64,000 nucleotides of DNA from Enterococcus_C asini_A (GCF_031928785.1 NZ_JARQAL010000005.1); one strand, 5' to 3'; positions 33,704 to 41,848 are shown, numbered from the stretch's first letter. Numbers and translations: made by a program. Notes: generated by a model from the sequence alone, not told the origin.

Positions 33704-33743
33704 CCCCCCGCCCCTAGCTTTAATCTCCCCCCTCTCGTATAAT
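33704..33743 (+). promoter_or_regulatory. TauE promoter region with C-rich tracts
   Basis: TATAAT at 33738-33743 is a perfect -10, 33 nt before the gene. No consensus -35 is visible. Upstream lie three C runs (33704-33709, 33711-33714, 33727-33732), which stand out in an AT-rich region. Confidence 0.5.
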
Positions 33744-33775
33744 GGAAGACAAAGAAGAAAAATGCGAGGTAGATT

Positions 33776-34552
33776 ATGATTGGGTTGCTCTATTTTGTGA
33801 TTATTATTTTCGCCAATACCATTGGCGCGATTTCTGGCATGGGTGGTGGCGTGCTGATTAAGCCTTTGTTTGATGCTATTGGGGCAGATTCGGTACCAGC
33901 GATTACCTTTTATTCTACGGTGGCGGTCTTTACCATGTCCATCGTCTCGACTTTGCGCCAGCGAAAGAATATGACGATTGACTATTCCATAGCCAGTTTG
34001 GTTTCTCTAGGGGCAGTACTAGGGGGCATCGGTGGCAACTTAACCTTTGAGGCGTTGTTGCAACTGTTAACAAATGAAAAATCTGTGCAGTTGATTCAAA
34101 TCCTGTTGACTATTTTGACGATTGGCTTTTCTTATATCGTTTCTGGAAGTCAGTGGCGTTTAGGGTTAAAGGGGCGCCACTGGTATGTGATTGTGGGCTT
34201 GCTTTTAGGCTTTTTGGCCAGTCTGTTGGGCATTGGCGGAGGACCAATTAATGTGGCGTTACTCTTGTTGTGCTTTGGTATGAATATGAAAGCCGCTACG
34301 GTGTATTCCATTATCACGATTTTCTTTTCCCAGTTGGCGAAAATCGTCACCATTAGCACCACCACTGGTTTTTCCCGCTATGACTTACATATGCTTTATT
34401 ATGTGATTCCCGCAGCGATTATCGGTGGCTTCTTAGGGGCCTTTTTCAGTGGTCGCCTAAAAGAAGATTATGTCCGCCGGGTGTACCAAGTGGTATTATT
34501 TTTAGTTTTGTGTATCAATGCTTACAATGGCATTCAAATTTTATTTGGCTAG
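33776..34552 (+). CDS. TauE/SafE-family membrane permease
   Basis: A 258-residue protein with about eight hydrophobic helices in two repeats. Each repeat has the family motif: GAISGMGGGVLIKPLF near residue 18 and LGFLASLLGIGGGPINVALLL near 143. The family exports sulfite, sulfoacetate or related anions. The substrate here is unknown. Start ATG follows GAGGT. It sits apart from the xyl genes on both sides, with a small AbrB-like gene 11 nt after it. Confidence 0.88.
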   Translation: MIGLLYFVIIIFANTIGAISGMGGGVLIKPLFDAIGADSVPAITFYSTVAVFTMSIVSTLRQRKNMTIDYSIASLVSLGAVLGGIGGNLTFEALLQLLTNEKSVQLIQILLTILTIGFSYIVSGSQWRLGLKGRHWYVIVGLLLGFLASLLGIGGGPINVALLLLCFGMNMKAATVYSIITIFFSQLAKIVTISTTTGFSRYDLHMLYYVIPAAIIGGFLGAFFSGRLKEDYVRRVYQVVLFLVLCINAYNGIQILFG

Positions 34553-34563
34553 GAGGGATGGTC

Positions 34564-34782
34564 ATGAAGCGAAAACGACGCTTAATAAAAGCCAATCAAG
34601 GATTATTATTACCTTTATCGGCGGAATTTGTGGCCGCCTTGCATTTGACAGAAGGGGCCATTGTGGAGATCGACGAAGAACGCTTGGCGCAAGCAATCAA
34701 AGAATTATCTCAAGAAGATATCTTACAAGAAGTGCTAAACCGGGCTTTAGCTAGTAGTGAACAGGAGGCAACCGAGAAATGA
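34564..34782 (+). CDS. Small AbrB/MazE-like protein
   Basis: A 72-residue protein whose N-terminal half (RLIKANQGLLLPLSAEFVAA and then LHLTEGAIVEIDEE) follows the pattern of the SpoVT/AbrB swapped-hairpin DNA-binding fold seen in MazE-type antitoxins. The C-terminal half is helical. ATG 34564 has AGGAGGG 6 nt upstream and is preferred over starts further upstream inside tauE. The stop overlaps the GNAT gene as ATGA. No MazF-like toxin is present. It could be an orphan antitoxin-like regulator. The fold is inferred from pattern only. Confidence 0.6.
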   Translation: MKRKRRLIKANQGLLLPLSAEFVAALHLTEGAIVEIDEERLAQAIKELSQEDILQEVLNRALASSEQEATEK

Positions 34783-35258
34783 AGATTCGTCAGGCAACCA
34801 CTCAAGATTATCCAGCCATTCGTGACTTAATCACCCAAGCTTTCAAAACCGCCTGTATTTCTCATGGTGAGGAGGCAGACTTTGTAGAAAAATTACGCTC
34901 AGGGGCTACTTTTCAGCCAGAACTAGAACTAGTGGCAGAAAGCGATGGGCAAATTGTGGGCCATGTCTTATTGGCAAAACTGCCCTTTGCAACAAGCGCC
35001 TCTGCAGCAAATCGCTTGCTAGCTCCGTTGTCTGTGGCTTTTCATTATCGCAACCAAGGAATTGGCACCGAGCTATTCGCCCAAGTATTTGAAAAGGCCC
35101 GCAAGTTTAGCACGCAAACCTTTGTAATTGGGTTGGAACAATCGGATAATCGGGGACTCATTGTGCCTGATTTACGAGTTTACCAACAGGGAAAAAATCT
35201 TTTGGAAGCTTGCCAAATAGGGGTGGAATTGTTGCCAAATCCTCATTCACCAGTATAA
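34779..35258 (+). CDS. GNAT-family N-acetyltransferase, YhbS-like
   Basis: A 159-residue acetyltransferase. The N-terminus MKIRQATTQDYPAIRDLI and the acetyl-CoA loop LAPLSVAFHYRNQGIGTELF (near residue 86) are typical. GHVLLAKLPF precedes it as the central beta strand. The YhbS/COG3153 group is the closest I recognise. Substrates in this group are mostly unknown. It overlaps the small AbrB-like gene by four bases, so the two are co-translated. Confidence 0.85.
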   Translation: MKIRQATTQDYPAIRDLITQAFKTACISHGEEADFVEKLRSGATFQPELELVAESDGQIVGHVLLAKLPFATSASAANRLLAPLSVAFHYRNQGIGTELFAQVFEKARKFSTQTFVIGLEQSDNRGLIVPDLRVYQQGKNLLEACQIGVELLPNPHSPV

Positions 35259-35271
35259 AGGAGTCCGAAAC

Positions 35272-35586
35272 ATGTACAAAGAACAATTTGAAGCATTGCA
35301 CTTAAATGTAGTGGAGTTGCCCGTGGAACTGGAAGAAGGGGTACCGATATACAGAGGCTTCATCCGGGAGTTGCCTTTTTTGGCTGGGAGCGGCTATTCC
35401 CTTCAAGAAATGTATCGACAATTGGCCGAAGCGTACCAGCGTTATTGGGAACAACAAGTAGCGGCAAAAGAAGAGAAAGAAGCAGAGGAACAAACTACGT
35501 CCTTGCTTTCCTATGGAGATATTTTGAAATACTATGATGGGGAAACCTTTGATGGTTTTGCCATTTCTACAGATGATGAGGAGTAG
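35272..35586 (+). CDS. HicB-like small acidic protein
   Basis: A 104-residue, strongly acidic protein. Its first half (YRGFIRELP, then GSGYSLQEMYRQLAEAYQRY) recalls the partial RNase H fold of HicB antitoxins (pattern GF..ELPG..G.S..E....L..A...Y). The second half is a Glu-rich helix and a short C-terminal domain. No hicA toxin gene lies beside it. It could be a solitary HicB-type protein. Start ATG follows AAGGAG by 7 nt. The transcript ends at the terminator 20 nt downstream. Confidence 0.55.
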   Translation: MYKEQFEALHLNVVELPVELEEGVPIYRGFIRELPFLAGSGYSLQEMYRQLAEAYQRYWEQQVAAKEEKEAEEQTTSLLSYGDILKYYDGETFDGFAISTDDEE

Positions 35587-35605
35587 TTTTTCGCTGATTG
35601 GGATA

Positions 35606-35645
35606 AAGTAGTGCTTGGATAGAGCTATCTGAGTACTACTTTTTT
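35606..35645 (+). terminator. Terminator after the HicB-like gene
   Basis: AAAGTAGT-GC-GATAG pairs with CTATC-AGTACTACTTT, followed by TTTT. Confidence 0.8.
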
Positions 35646-35673
35646 GTTTAATTAAAAAGCGTGAGCATATTAG

Positions 35674-35702
35674 TTGAGGGAAACGGCTAAATAAGGTATC
35701 TT
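35674..35702 (+). promoter_or_regulatory. Promoter of the azoreductase gene
   Basis: TTGAGG (35674-35679), a 17-bp spacer and TATCTT (35697-35702), 52 nt before the start codon. Confidence 0.55.
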
Positions 35703-35753
35703 ACATTTTGTAAGTAAAAATCAAACGAACAAATAAAAGGAGCGCAACAACAC

Positions 35754-36374
35754 ATGAGTAATATTTTAGTCGTAAAAGCCAATAACCGTCCTGACGGAGT
35801 TTCTACAGAGATGTACAATGTCTTTATGGAAAATATCGATCAAACAAAAAATAACGTGACTACATTTGATGTATTCGCACAAGAAATGCCTTATATCGGC
35901 CAAGATCTATTTAATGCATTCGCAAAAGGCACGGAAGAGACAGACTTGAACGAGAAAGAAGCTACTTTGATGGCAGTCCGCCAAGAAGCAATGGATAAAG
36001 TGGCAGCTGCTGATACCATCGTCTTTGCTTTCCCAATGTGGAATTTATCCATTCCAGCAGCTTTGCATACCTTTATTGATTACATCTTCCAAGCCGGCTT
36101 CACTTTCTCTTACAATCCAGATGGCTCTATGAACCAACTACTAAAAGATAAAAAAGTTATCTTGTTAAACGCTCGTGGGGGAATTTATTCTGGAGATGCT
36201 AGTGTTATGGAAAACTCTGTAACTTACATGGAAAAAGTCTTCGGTGGCATGTTCGGCATGGATATCACAGATGAAATCATCATTGAAGGCCATAACGCAG
36301 ACCCATCAAAAACCGATACCATTGTAGCTGCAGGTCTTAAAAAAGTTGCAGATTTAGCACAAGGATTGGCATAA
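35754..36374 (+). CDS. azoR: FMN-dependent NADH-azoreductase
   Basis: A 206-residue flavodoxin-like quinone/azo reductase of the AzoR/AcpD family. FMN-binding segments are ILVVKANNRPDGVSTEM at the N-terminus, FAFPMWNLSIPAALHTFIDYIFQAGFTFSY (near 96-125, quoted here as a region; key part PMWN) and LLNARGGIYSG near 143. It is thought to protect against quinones and electrophiles. The gene stands alone with its own promoter and terminator. Start ATG follows AAAGGAGCG. Confidence 0.92.
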   Translation: MSNILVVKANNRPDGVSTEMYNVFMENIDQTKNNVTTFDVFAQEMPYIGQDLFNAFAKGTEETDLNEKEATLMAVRQEAMDKVAAADTIVFAFPMWNLSIPAALHTFIDYIFQAGFTFSYNPDGSMNQLLKDKKVILLNARGGIYSGDASVMENSVTYMEKVFGGMFGMDITDEIIIEGHNADPSKTDTIVAAGLKKVADLAQGLA

Positions 36375-36400
36375 TTAGTACAATAAAATGAATTAATGGA

Positions 36401-36430
36401 GACCCTGACGGTTGTCAGGGTCTTTTATTT
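36401..36430 (+). terminator. Terminator of azoR
   Basis: GACCCTGAC pairs with GTCAGGGTC around GGTT and is followed by TTTTATTTT. Confidence 0.85.
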
Positions 36431-36440
36431 TATACTGAGA

Positions 36441-36482
36441 AAGAAGGGGCAAACCATCCATGACGGTTTGCCCCTTCTTTCT
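36441..36482 (-). terminator. Terminator of xylR (works on both strands)
   Basis: AAGAAGGGGCAAACC and GGTTTGCCCCTTCTT form a 15-bp stem. It lies just beyond the xylR stop codon on the minus strand and also follows azoR on the plus strand. Confidence 0.85.
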
Positions 36483-36493
36483 TATGAGCTGTT

Positions 36494-37657
36494 CTATAAG
36501 TTTGACTCAGTTAGTTGCAAGTGTTCAATGGCAAGAAAATGTTGCAAATTCAAAACGAGACCGCCTAAAAGCGTGGCTCTTTCTTGCAGGGGGCTATTGC
36601 GAAGAATGATATCTTTCGCGAAGTGGCTGTGCAAAGACTCTTTCAACAAAGAAATCATTTCAGGAATTTCCCAATATAAGGAACTGTTTAAAACAATTAC
36701 CTCGGGATCATAATGGGCAACCAAATTATTGATTCCGACACTTAAATAGCGGACATTTTCAGCTACAACGGCCAAGGCATCGGCGTCTTGGTTGCGATAA
36801 TATTCCCGTAAGATGATGGCGTTTACATAGTCCATGGATTTAATCTCAGCAAAATGATCAAAGCAGACCATATTCGCCGCGTACATTTCCAAACAGCCAT
36901 GGTTACCGCAGCGACAAGGAGTTCCATCCAAAACGACAATTTGGTGGCCGATTTCTCCGGCTGTTCCATGGGAGCCTACTTGCAGCCGGCCATTTTGGAC
37001 AATCCCAGCACCAATCCCACTGTGCATATTAACACAGATGAGACTAGAAGAAGTGGAAGTAAAGGTATATTCTCCAAGAGCTGAAAGATTGGCCTCGTTT
37101 TCAAAATAAATGGGGTAGCTGGTAAGGCTTTCGGCAATTTTACGAAACGGAATCTGATCTAAATTGTAATGAGGGGTAAAGAGAATGTCTCCTTGGAAAA
37201 CGGGACCGTGGACGGCAATTACTACACCGATAACCCCATAAGCGGTTTTAGGAATTACTGATTCAAAAGTTGAAAAGATTTCTGAAAAATAGGTTTTAAT
37301 TGTATCTTCGTTTAAAGGGATGGGTTTTTCTTTGACAGTTGCAATTTCGCTACCATCTAAATAGCTTAAAAGACCATTGACGTAGTTATAGCCAACATCA
37401 ATAGAGATGGAGAGTCCAGCTTTTTCATTAAATTGGAGATTGATTGGTTTGCGGCCACCGACATTACTGGATTCGCCAATACCGGTCTCAATTACTAGCT
37501 GATCATCGATTAATTTTTTGACAATGCCAGAAACCGTAGCCTTTGTTAGGCCAGTTAAACTAGCTAAATCAGCCCGGGAAAGGTTACTACGATTCATTAT
37601 GTATTCTAAGCATAGTGTTTCGTTCGCTGTGCGAGGTGTATATATTTTTTGGCTCAT
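36494..37657 (-). CDS. xylR: Xylose repressor XylR, ROK family
   Basis: A 387-residue repressor. The N-terminal winged helix-turn-helix (about residues 8-65, SRADLASLTGLTKATVSGIVK) is followed by a ROK sugar-binding domain (SISIDVGYNYVNGLLS, ENEANLSALGEY) with an intact zinc motif CRCGNHGCLE (near 250). It is divergent from xylA, whose control region holds a perfect xyl operator. In Bacillus and relatives XylR is released by xylose. It most likely controls the operon at 28213 too, through the operator at 28040. Confidence 0.92.
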   Translation of the reverse strand: MSQKIYTPRTANETLCLEYIMNRSNLSRADLASLTGLTKATVSGIVKKLIDDQLVIETGIGESSNVGGRKPINLQFNEKAGLSISIDVGYNYVNGLLSYLDGSEIATVKEKPIPLNEDTIKTYFSEIFSTFESVIPKTAYGVIGVVIAVHGPVFQGDILFTPHYNLDQIPFRKIAESLTSYPIYFENEANLSALGEYTFTSTSSSLICVNMHSGIGAGIVQNGRLQVGSHGTAGEIGHQIVVLDGTPCRCGNHGCLEMYAANMVCFDHFAEIKSMDYVNAIILREYYRNQDADALAVVAENVRYLSVGINNLVAHYDPEVIVLNSSLYWEIPEMISLLKESLHSHFAKDIILRNSPLQERATLLGGLVLNLQHFLAIEHLQLTESNL

Positions 37658-37817
37658 ATGGCTATGATTCCTTTTCGTTAATTTAGTTGGTTAATTTACT
37701 TATTTCATTGTAGTTGTTTTCCTTGAGTTTTGCCAGCTTTTTTTGTCTACTCTTTCTTAATAGGCTATTGTTTCATTCAGCTAACGTGGAATTAGAATGT
37801 TTTTTTATTTTTTTCTC

Positions 37818-37846
37818 TTGACCTTTCTTGTGGAAACGAATACAAT
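37818..37846 (+). promoter_or_regulatory. xylA promoter
   Basis: TTGACC (37818-37823), a 17-bp spacer and TACAAT (37841-37846). Confidence 0.85.
37831..37844 (+). promoter_or_regulatory. cre site in the xylA promoter
   Basis: TGGAAACGAATACA fits TGNAANCGNWNNCW fully and overlaps the spacer and -10, in the same place as at the xylosidase promoter. Confidence 0.7.
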
Positions 37847-37858
37847 AATCTCATAGAG

Positions 37859-37883
37859 TTAGTTCGTAAAAAGAACGAACTAA
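37859..37883 (+). promoter_or_regulatory. XylR operator of xylA
   Basis: TTAGTTCGT (37859-37867), a 7-bp centre and ACGAACTAA (37875-37883) form a perfect 9-bp inverted repeat of the xyl operator class. It starts 13 nt after the -10 and should block transcription when XylR is bound. Confidence 0.9.
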
Positions 37884-37915
37884 TAAAAAGTATTTAAATT
37901 TAGGAGGAATTACCA

Positions 37916-39223
37916 ATGAGTTATTTTCCAGAGGTAGCAAAAATTCAATATGAAGGAACCAAAACCAAGAATCCATTTGCTTTTCGTCACTATAATCCAG
38001 AAGAAGTAGTAGCCGGGAAAACCATGAAAGAACATTTGCGTTTTGCGGTAGCGTACTGGCACACCATGACTCAAGATGGCAGCGATCCATTTGGTAGTCC
38101 AACGAACCAACGAACTTGGTTTGGTGCGACGGAAATGGAAACAGCCCGTAATCGAGTGGAAGCTTTCTTTGAAATTTTGGAAAAACTTGGAGCGGAATAC
38201 TTCTGCTTCCATGATGTGGATATTGCACCAGAAGGAGATAGTTTAGAAGAATTTTACCAAAACCTTGATGAAATCACGGATTTGATTAAAGAAAACATGG
38301 ACCGTACCGGTATTAAATTGTTGTGGAATACCGCGAATATGTTCAGTCATCCTCGCTATAACAATGGGGCAGCCTCTACTAACAATGCGGATGTCTTTGC
38401 TTATGCTGCAGCCCAAGTGAAAAAAGGCTTGGACATTTCTAAAAAACTGGGTGGCGAAAACTATGTCTTCTGGGGTGGCCGTGAAGGGTACGAAACTTTG
38501 TTGAATACCGACATGGGCTTTGAACAAGACAATATTGCGCGTTTATTCAAAATGGCAATTGCTTATGGAGAAAAAATCGGTCATAAACCACAATTCTTAT
38601 TGGAACCAAAACCAAAAGAACCAAGCAAACACCAATACGATTTCGATGCAGCCACTACTTTGCAATTCATTCAAAAATATGGTTTAGATGGCGACTTCAA
38701 GTTGAACTTGGAAGCAAACCATGCGACGCTTGCCGGTCATACTTTTGAACATGAAATCGAAGTGGCTCGGATTAATCATGCACTAGGTTCATTGGATGCC
38801 AACCAAGGGGACGTGCTTTTAGGCTGGGATACAGACGAATTCCCAACCAATGTATATGATGTGACTTTAGCTATGTACGGCGTTTTAGAAAACGGCGGTA
38901 TCGCTCCTGGTGGGATTAACTTCGATTCAAAAGTTCGTCGTTCTAGCTTTGAAATGGAAGACTTGTTCTTAGCGCATATTGCTGGGATGGATACTTTCGC
39001 TCGGGGCTTGAAAGCTGCAGCGAAATTGAAAGAAGACCGTTTCTTCGATGATTTGAAAGAAAAACGGTATGCTAGCTTCCATGAAGGCATTGGTGAAAAA
39101 ATCATTAACGACCAAGAAGATTTGGAAAGCTTGACTGAATACGCATTAGGCTTGAAAGACATTAAGTTAGAATCCAGCCATATTGAATACGTGAAATCTT
39201 GCTTGAATGACTACTTGGTTTAA
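37916..39223 (+). CDS. xylA: Xylose isomerase XylA
   Basis: XylA converts D-xylose to D-xylulose. The 435-residue length is that of the class II enzymes. Key segments are FCFHDVDIAPEG (near 100), with catalytic His in the family, ENYVFWGGREGYETLLNTDMG (region near 180), FLLEPKPKEPSKHQYDFD (near 230) with metal-binding Glu, EANHATLAGHTFEHE (near 267) and LGWDTDEFPT (near 302). Start ATG follows AGGAGG. The xyl operator and cre lie directly upstream. The codon choice looks adapted for high expression. Confidence 0.96.
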   Translation: MSYFPEVAKIQYEGTKTKNPFAFRHYNPEEVVAGKTMKEHLRFAVAYWHTMTQDGSDPFGSPTNQRTWFGATEMETARNRVEAFFEILEKLGAEYFCFHDVDIAPEGDSLEEFYQNLDEITDLIKENMDRTGIKLLWNTANMFSHPRYNNGAASTNNADVFAYAAAQVKKGLDISKKLGGENYVFWGGREGYETLLNTDMGFEQDNIARLFKMAIAYGEKIGHKPQFLLEPKPKEPSKHQYDFDAATTLQFIQKYGLDGDFKLNLEANHATLAGHTFEHEIEVARINHALGSLDANQGDVLLGWDTDEFPTNVYDVTLAMYGVLENGGIAPGGINFDSKVRRSSFEMEDLFLAHIAGMDTFARGLKAAAKLKEDRFFDDLKEKRYASFHEGIGEKIINDQEDLESLTEYALGLKDIKLESSHIEYVKSCLNDYLV

Positions 39224-39251
39224 GATGATTAACAAATGAACGAATAGAAAC

Positions 39252-39287
39252 GAGGAGGGTAAGCCTGGGTTTATCCTCCTTTTTTAA
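39252..39287 (+). terminator. Intercistronic hairpin between xylA and xylB
   Basis: AGGAGG-G-TAA pairs with TTTATCCTCCT (one G-U pair) and is followed by T6. It may end part of the transcripts, so that xylB is made at a lower level than xylA. Confidence 0.65.
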
Positions 39288-39299
39288 GAGGTGGAAAAA

Positions 39300-40781
39300 A
39301 TGTATGTATTAGGACTTGATTTAGGAACTAGTGCGTTAAAGGGATTAGTAGTGGATCAACAAGGAGAGTTGGTTGCCGAAGCTACTGCCAGTTATCCTTT
39401 ATCCATTCCAGCAGTTGGCTTTAGTGAACAAGATCCTAAGCACTGGCTAGAAGCTGGAGATAAAGTCATGAAAGAGTTGCTTGTCCAATTGCCAGCTTTA
39501 AAAGAAAAATTAGCAGGGATTAGTTTTTCAGGACAAATGCACAGTCTAGTCTTACTTGATGAAAATAATGAACCATTACGCCCAGCAATTTTGTGGAATG
39601 ATGTGCGGACGACCAAGCAATGCCAAGAGTTGACGGAAAAAATAGGCCCCTTAGTTTTAGAGCATACAAAAAATGTTATTTTAGAAGGCTTTACCTTGCC
39701 GAAGATTCGTTGGGTACAAGAAAATGAGCCTGAAATCTGGCAACAAGTGAAGAAAATCCAATTGCCAAAAGACTACTTGCGTTTTTGGCTAACCGGCGAG
39801 TTTCATATGGATTATTCAGATGCTGCGGGTACCTTATTATTGAATCAAGATACCCAAGAGTGGGATCAAGAAATCATGAAGCAACTGGAAATTGATCCAG
39901 CGATTATGCCTACATTAATTGCTTCTACTGGGGTTGTGGGCAAAGTTCGTGCTGAAGTAGCAGAAGACTATGGCTTTAACCAGCCAGTTCAAGTGATTGC
40001 CGGTGGAGCGGATAATGCTTGTGCTGCTGTGGGAGCGGGGATTGTCTCAGAAGGTGTGGGGATGTGCTCCATTGGAACCAGTGGTGTCTTTTTGCGCTAT
40101 GAGGAAAATACTCAAAAAGAGTATGACGGCAAACTGCACGTCTTTGCTCATGCGGCAAAAGAGGCAGCTTATTCCATGGGGGTTACTTTGGCAGCTGGAA
40201 GTAGTCTTTCCTGGTTTAAGGATACCTTTGCCGCTGAATTATCCTTTGAGGAGTTGTTAGGAGAGATTGACAGTGTGAATCCTGGTAGCGATGGTCTTTT
40301 GTTTACTCCTTATATCGTGGGAGAGCGCACGCCTTATAGCGACAGTCAAATTCGTGGCAGCTTTATTGGAATGGACATTCACCATGAAAGGAAGCACTTT
40401 GCCCGCAGTGTTTTAGAAGGAATTACATTTTCTTTGAAGGATTCCCAGCAAATTATGGAAGAGGTAACCAAAGAAAAACTATCTCGAATTGTCTCGGTAG
40501 GCGGAGGGGCTAAAAATAAAGATTGGTTGCAAATGCAAGCCAATATCTTTAATACGCCGATTACTACTTTGACCACCGAACAAGGCCCCGGCATGGGAGC
40601 TGCCATGTTAGCGGCAGTTGGTTGTGGCTGGTATTCAGATGTGGTTAGTTGTGCTAAAGATTTTGTCTCTTATCAAGGAGAATATTTACCGGAACCAGCT
40701 ACAGTAAAAGCCTATGAAGAAGTTTATCGACGTTATCGGATGGTTTATCCAGCGACGAAACCGATTTGTGAACGTACTTAA
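39300..40781 (+). CDS. xylB: Xylulokinase XylB
   Basis: XylB phosphorylates D-xylulose to xylulose 5-phosphate for the pentose phosphate or phosphoketolase route. A 493-residue FGGY kinase: ATP loop VLGLDLGTSALKG at the N-terminus, the substrate segment GISFSGQMHSLVLLD (near 75), VIAGGADNACAAVGAG (near 230) with the catalytic Asp in GADN, and VSVGGGAKNKDWLQMQANI near 400. ATG 39300 is chosen because AAGAGGTGG is 5 nt upstream. The GTG nine bases earlier falls inside that ribosome site. Confidence 0.95.
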   Translation: MYVLGLDLGTSALKGLVVDQQGELVAEATASYPLSIPAVGFSEQDPKHWLEAGDKVMKELLVQLPALKEKLAGISFSGQMHSLVLLDENNEPLRPAILWNDVRTTKQCQELTEKIGPLVLEHTKNVILEGFTLPKIRWVQENEPEIWQQVKKIQLPKDYLRFWLTGEFHMDYSDAAGTLLLNQDTQEWDQEIMKQLEIDPAIMPTLIASTGVVGKVRAEVAEDYGFNQPVQVIAGGADNACAAVGAGIVSEGVGMCSIGTSGVFLRYEENTQKEYDGKLHVFAHAAKEAAYSMGVTLAAGSSLSWFKDTFAAELSFEELLGEIDSVNPGSDGLLFTPYIVGERTPYSDSQIRGSFIGMDIHHERKHFARSVLEGITFSLKDSQQIMEEVTKEKLSRIVSVGGGAKNKDWLQMQANIFNTPITTLTTEQGPGMGAAMLAAVGCGWYSDVVSCAKDFVSYQGEYLPEPATVKAYEEVYRRYRMVYPATKPICERT

Positions 40782-40789
40782 ATTCAAAA

Positions 40790-40805
40790 TGTTTCCCGTG
40801 AAACA
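40790..40805 (+). promoter_or_regulatory. parS-like 16-bp palindrome
   Basis: TGTTTCCCGTGAAACA differs from the Bacilli parS consensus TGTTNCACGTGAAACA (ParB/Spo0J site) at one base, C for A at position 7. It lies 8 nt after the xylB stop, between xylB and a terminator. Binding by ParB or by a Noc-like protein is inference. Confidence 0.5.
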
Positions 40806-40816
40806 TTTCTCCTGAA

Positions 40817-40861
40817 AAAAGCGCTGGATCAAGGTTTTTACTCCCTTGATTCAGCGCTTTC
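40817..40861. terminator. Bidirectional terminator between xylB and the HAD gene
   Basis: AAAGCGCTGGATCAAGG pairs with CCTTGATTCAGCGCTTT (one G-U pair). The right arm also encodes the last residues of the minus-strand HAD gene, so the two genes share the structure. Confidence 0.85.
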
Positions 40862-41689
40862 TGCATCTCGTTGTTGATGATTTAAGGTCACTAATTGATC
40901 CACCAAGGCCATTTTTTTCAAAATGATTTGGCAAATTTGATCCAATTCACTGCCGGCTTCATAGCTCGCCGGCGTGATAAAGTCTACTCGACGATCGGTT
41001 AAAAGGTCTACTACTCGTTCTTTGTTTTCATAAACCGCAATGGATTGACCACCGTTGATTTTTACCAATTTCATACAAGGAACATCAGTTAAACCATCAC
41101 CGATATAAATCATATTGCGAAAAGGAATGCGACGATCACGATCTTCTAAAAATTCGTTTAAAGCTTCGTCATCATTCATAGGCAAGACTCCTTTGTTAAT
41201 TCGGAAGAGAAACTGGGTTTTGTTCGTGTAGTTCACCGTTAGTGCCGGCCAGTCGGCAATGCCAAATTCATCATAGTGAAATTCGCAGGCATAGATTTTT
41301 TTGAATTCTTGATGAATCGGAGTGCCTTCGATGATTTCCGCTAAGCCACTGGAGATGATGTAGTGTTCGATTTCAAGACCCAGTTGTTCTCCTAACTCAT
41401 TCATGCGCGAGAACCAAGAAGTTACTCCGGGAAAAAGCTCCACATCTTTGCCTAATGCTACAAAATCTTCCCGATGTAAAGGCAACCCTTTGGCATTGGC
41501 TGATTTTATCATGTGGTATAAGTAAGAAATAATGTGATCCATATGTTGGGTTTCGGCTAGATGGGCCACTTCTTGCCAAAAGGTGGCAGCATCCACACCT
41601 AATTCTGGAATAAAAGAATACTCTTGCATGTCGCGAGTACAAAGCGTGCGGTCAAAATCGTACATAAAGGCAACGATTGGTTTTTTCAT
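40838..41689 (-). CDS. HAD-superfamily hydrolase, phosphoserine phosphatase-like
   Basis: A 283-residue soluble protein with the HAD motif I AFMYDFDRTLCT (nucleophile Asp near residue 11), a helical cap (about 25-110), motif II IISSGLAEII near 120, and motif III/IV NMIYIGDGLTDVPCMKLV near 218. This is the layout of subclass I phosphatases. Substrate unknown. ATG 41689 is chosen because AAGGAGG stands 7 nt upstream. A longer in-frame reading to 41833 is not supported. It is convergent with xylB. Confidence 0.85.
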   Translation of the reverse strand: MKKPIVAFMYDFDRTLCTRDMQEYSFIPELGVDAATFWQEVAHLAETQHMDHIISYLYHMIKSANAKGLPLHREDFVALGKDVELFPGVTSWFSRMNELGEQLGLEIEHYIISSGLAEIIEGTPIHQEFKKIYACEFHYDEFGIADWPALTVNYTNKTQFLFRINKGVLPMNDDEALNEFLEDRDRRIPFRNMIYIGDGLTDVPCMKLVKINGGQSIAVYENKERVVDLLTDRRVDFITPASYEAGSELDQICQIILKKMALVDQLVTLNHQQRDAESAESRE

Positions 41690-41848
41690 TTTTATGCCTC
41701 CTTTTCTTCCATTATACAACAATCGATTCAAGCTGTTAGTAGCGGTCCTTTCACAAAAGCTTATTTTTTCGAAAAGTTTTTTTCTTGGAAGCTTCTCTTT
41801 TTGACTAGAAAACGGTTTCGTGAGAGGGTGCAAGTGGAGGTGAGCAAA

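Noticed and set aside
36396..36713. Plus-strand frame of 105 codons over the end of xylR
   Set aside because: It reads through two terminators and then antisense to xylR. No family features.
41624..41848. Longer start for the VOC protein, and a longer HAD start at 41833
   Set aside because: The two extensions overlap each other on opposite strands. Both genes have strong ribosome sites at the later starts (41849 and 41689).
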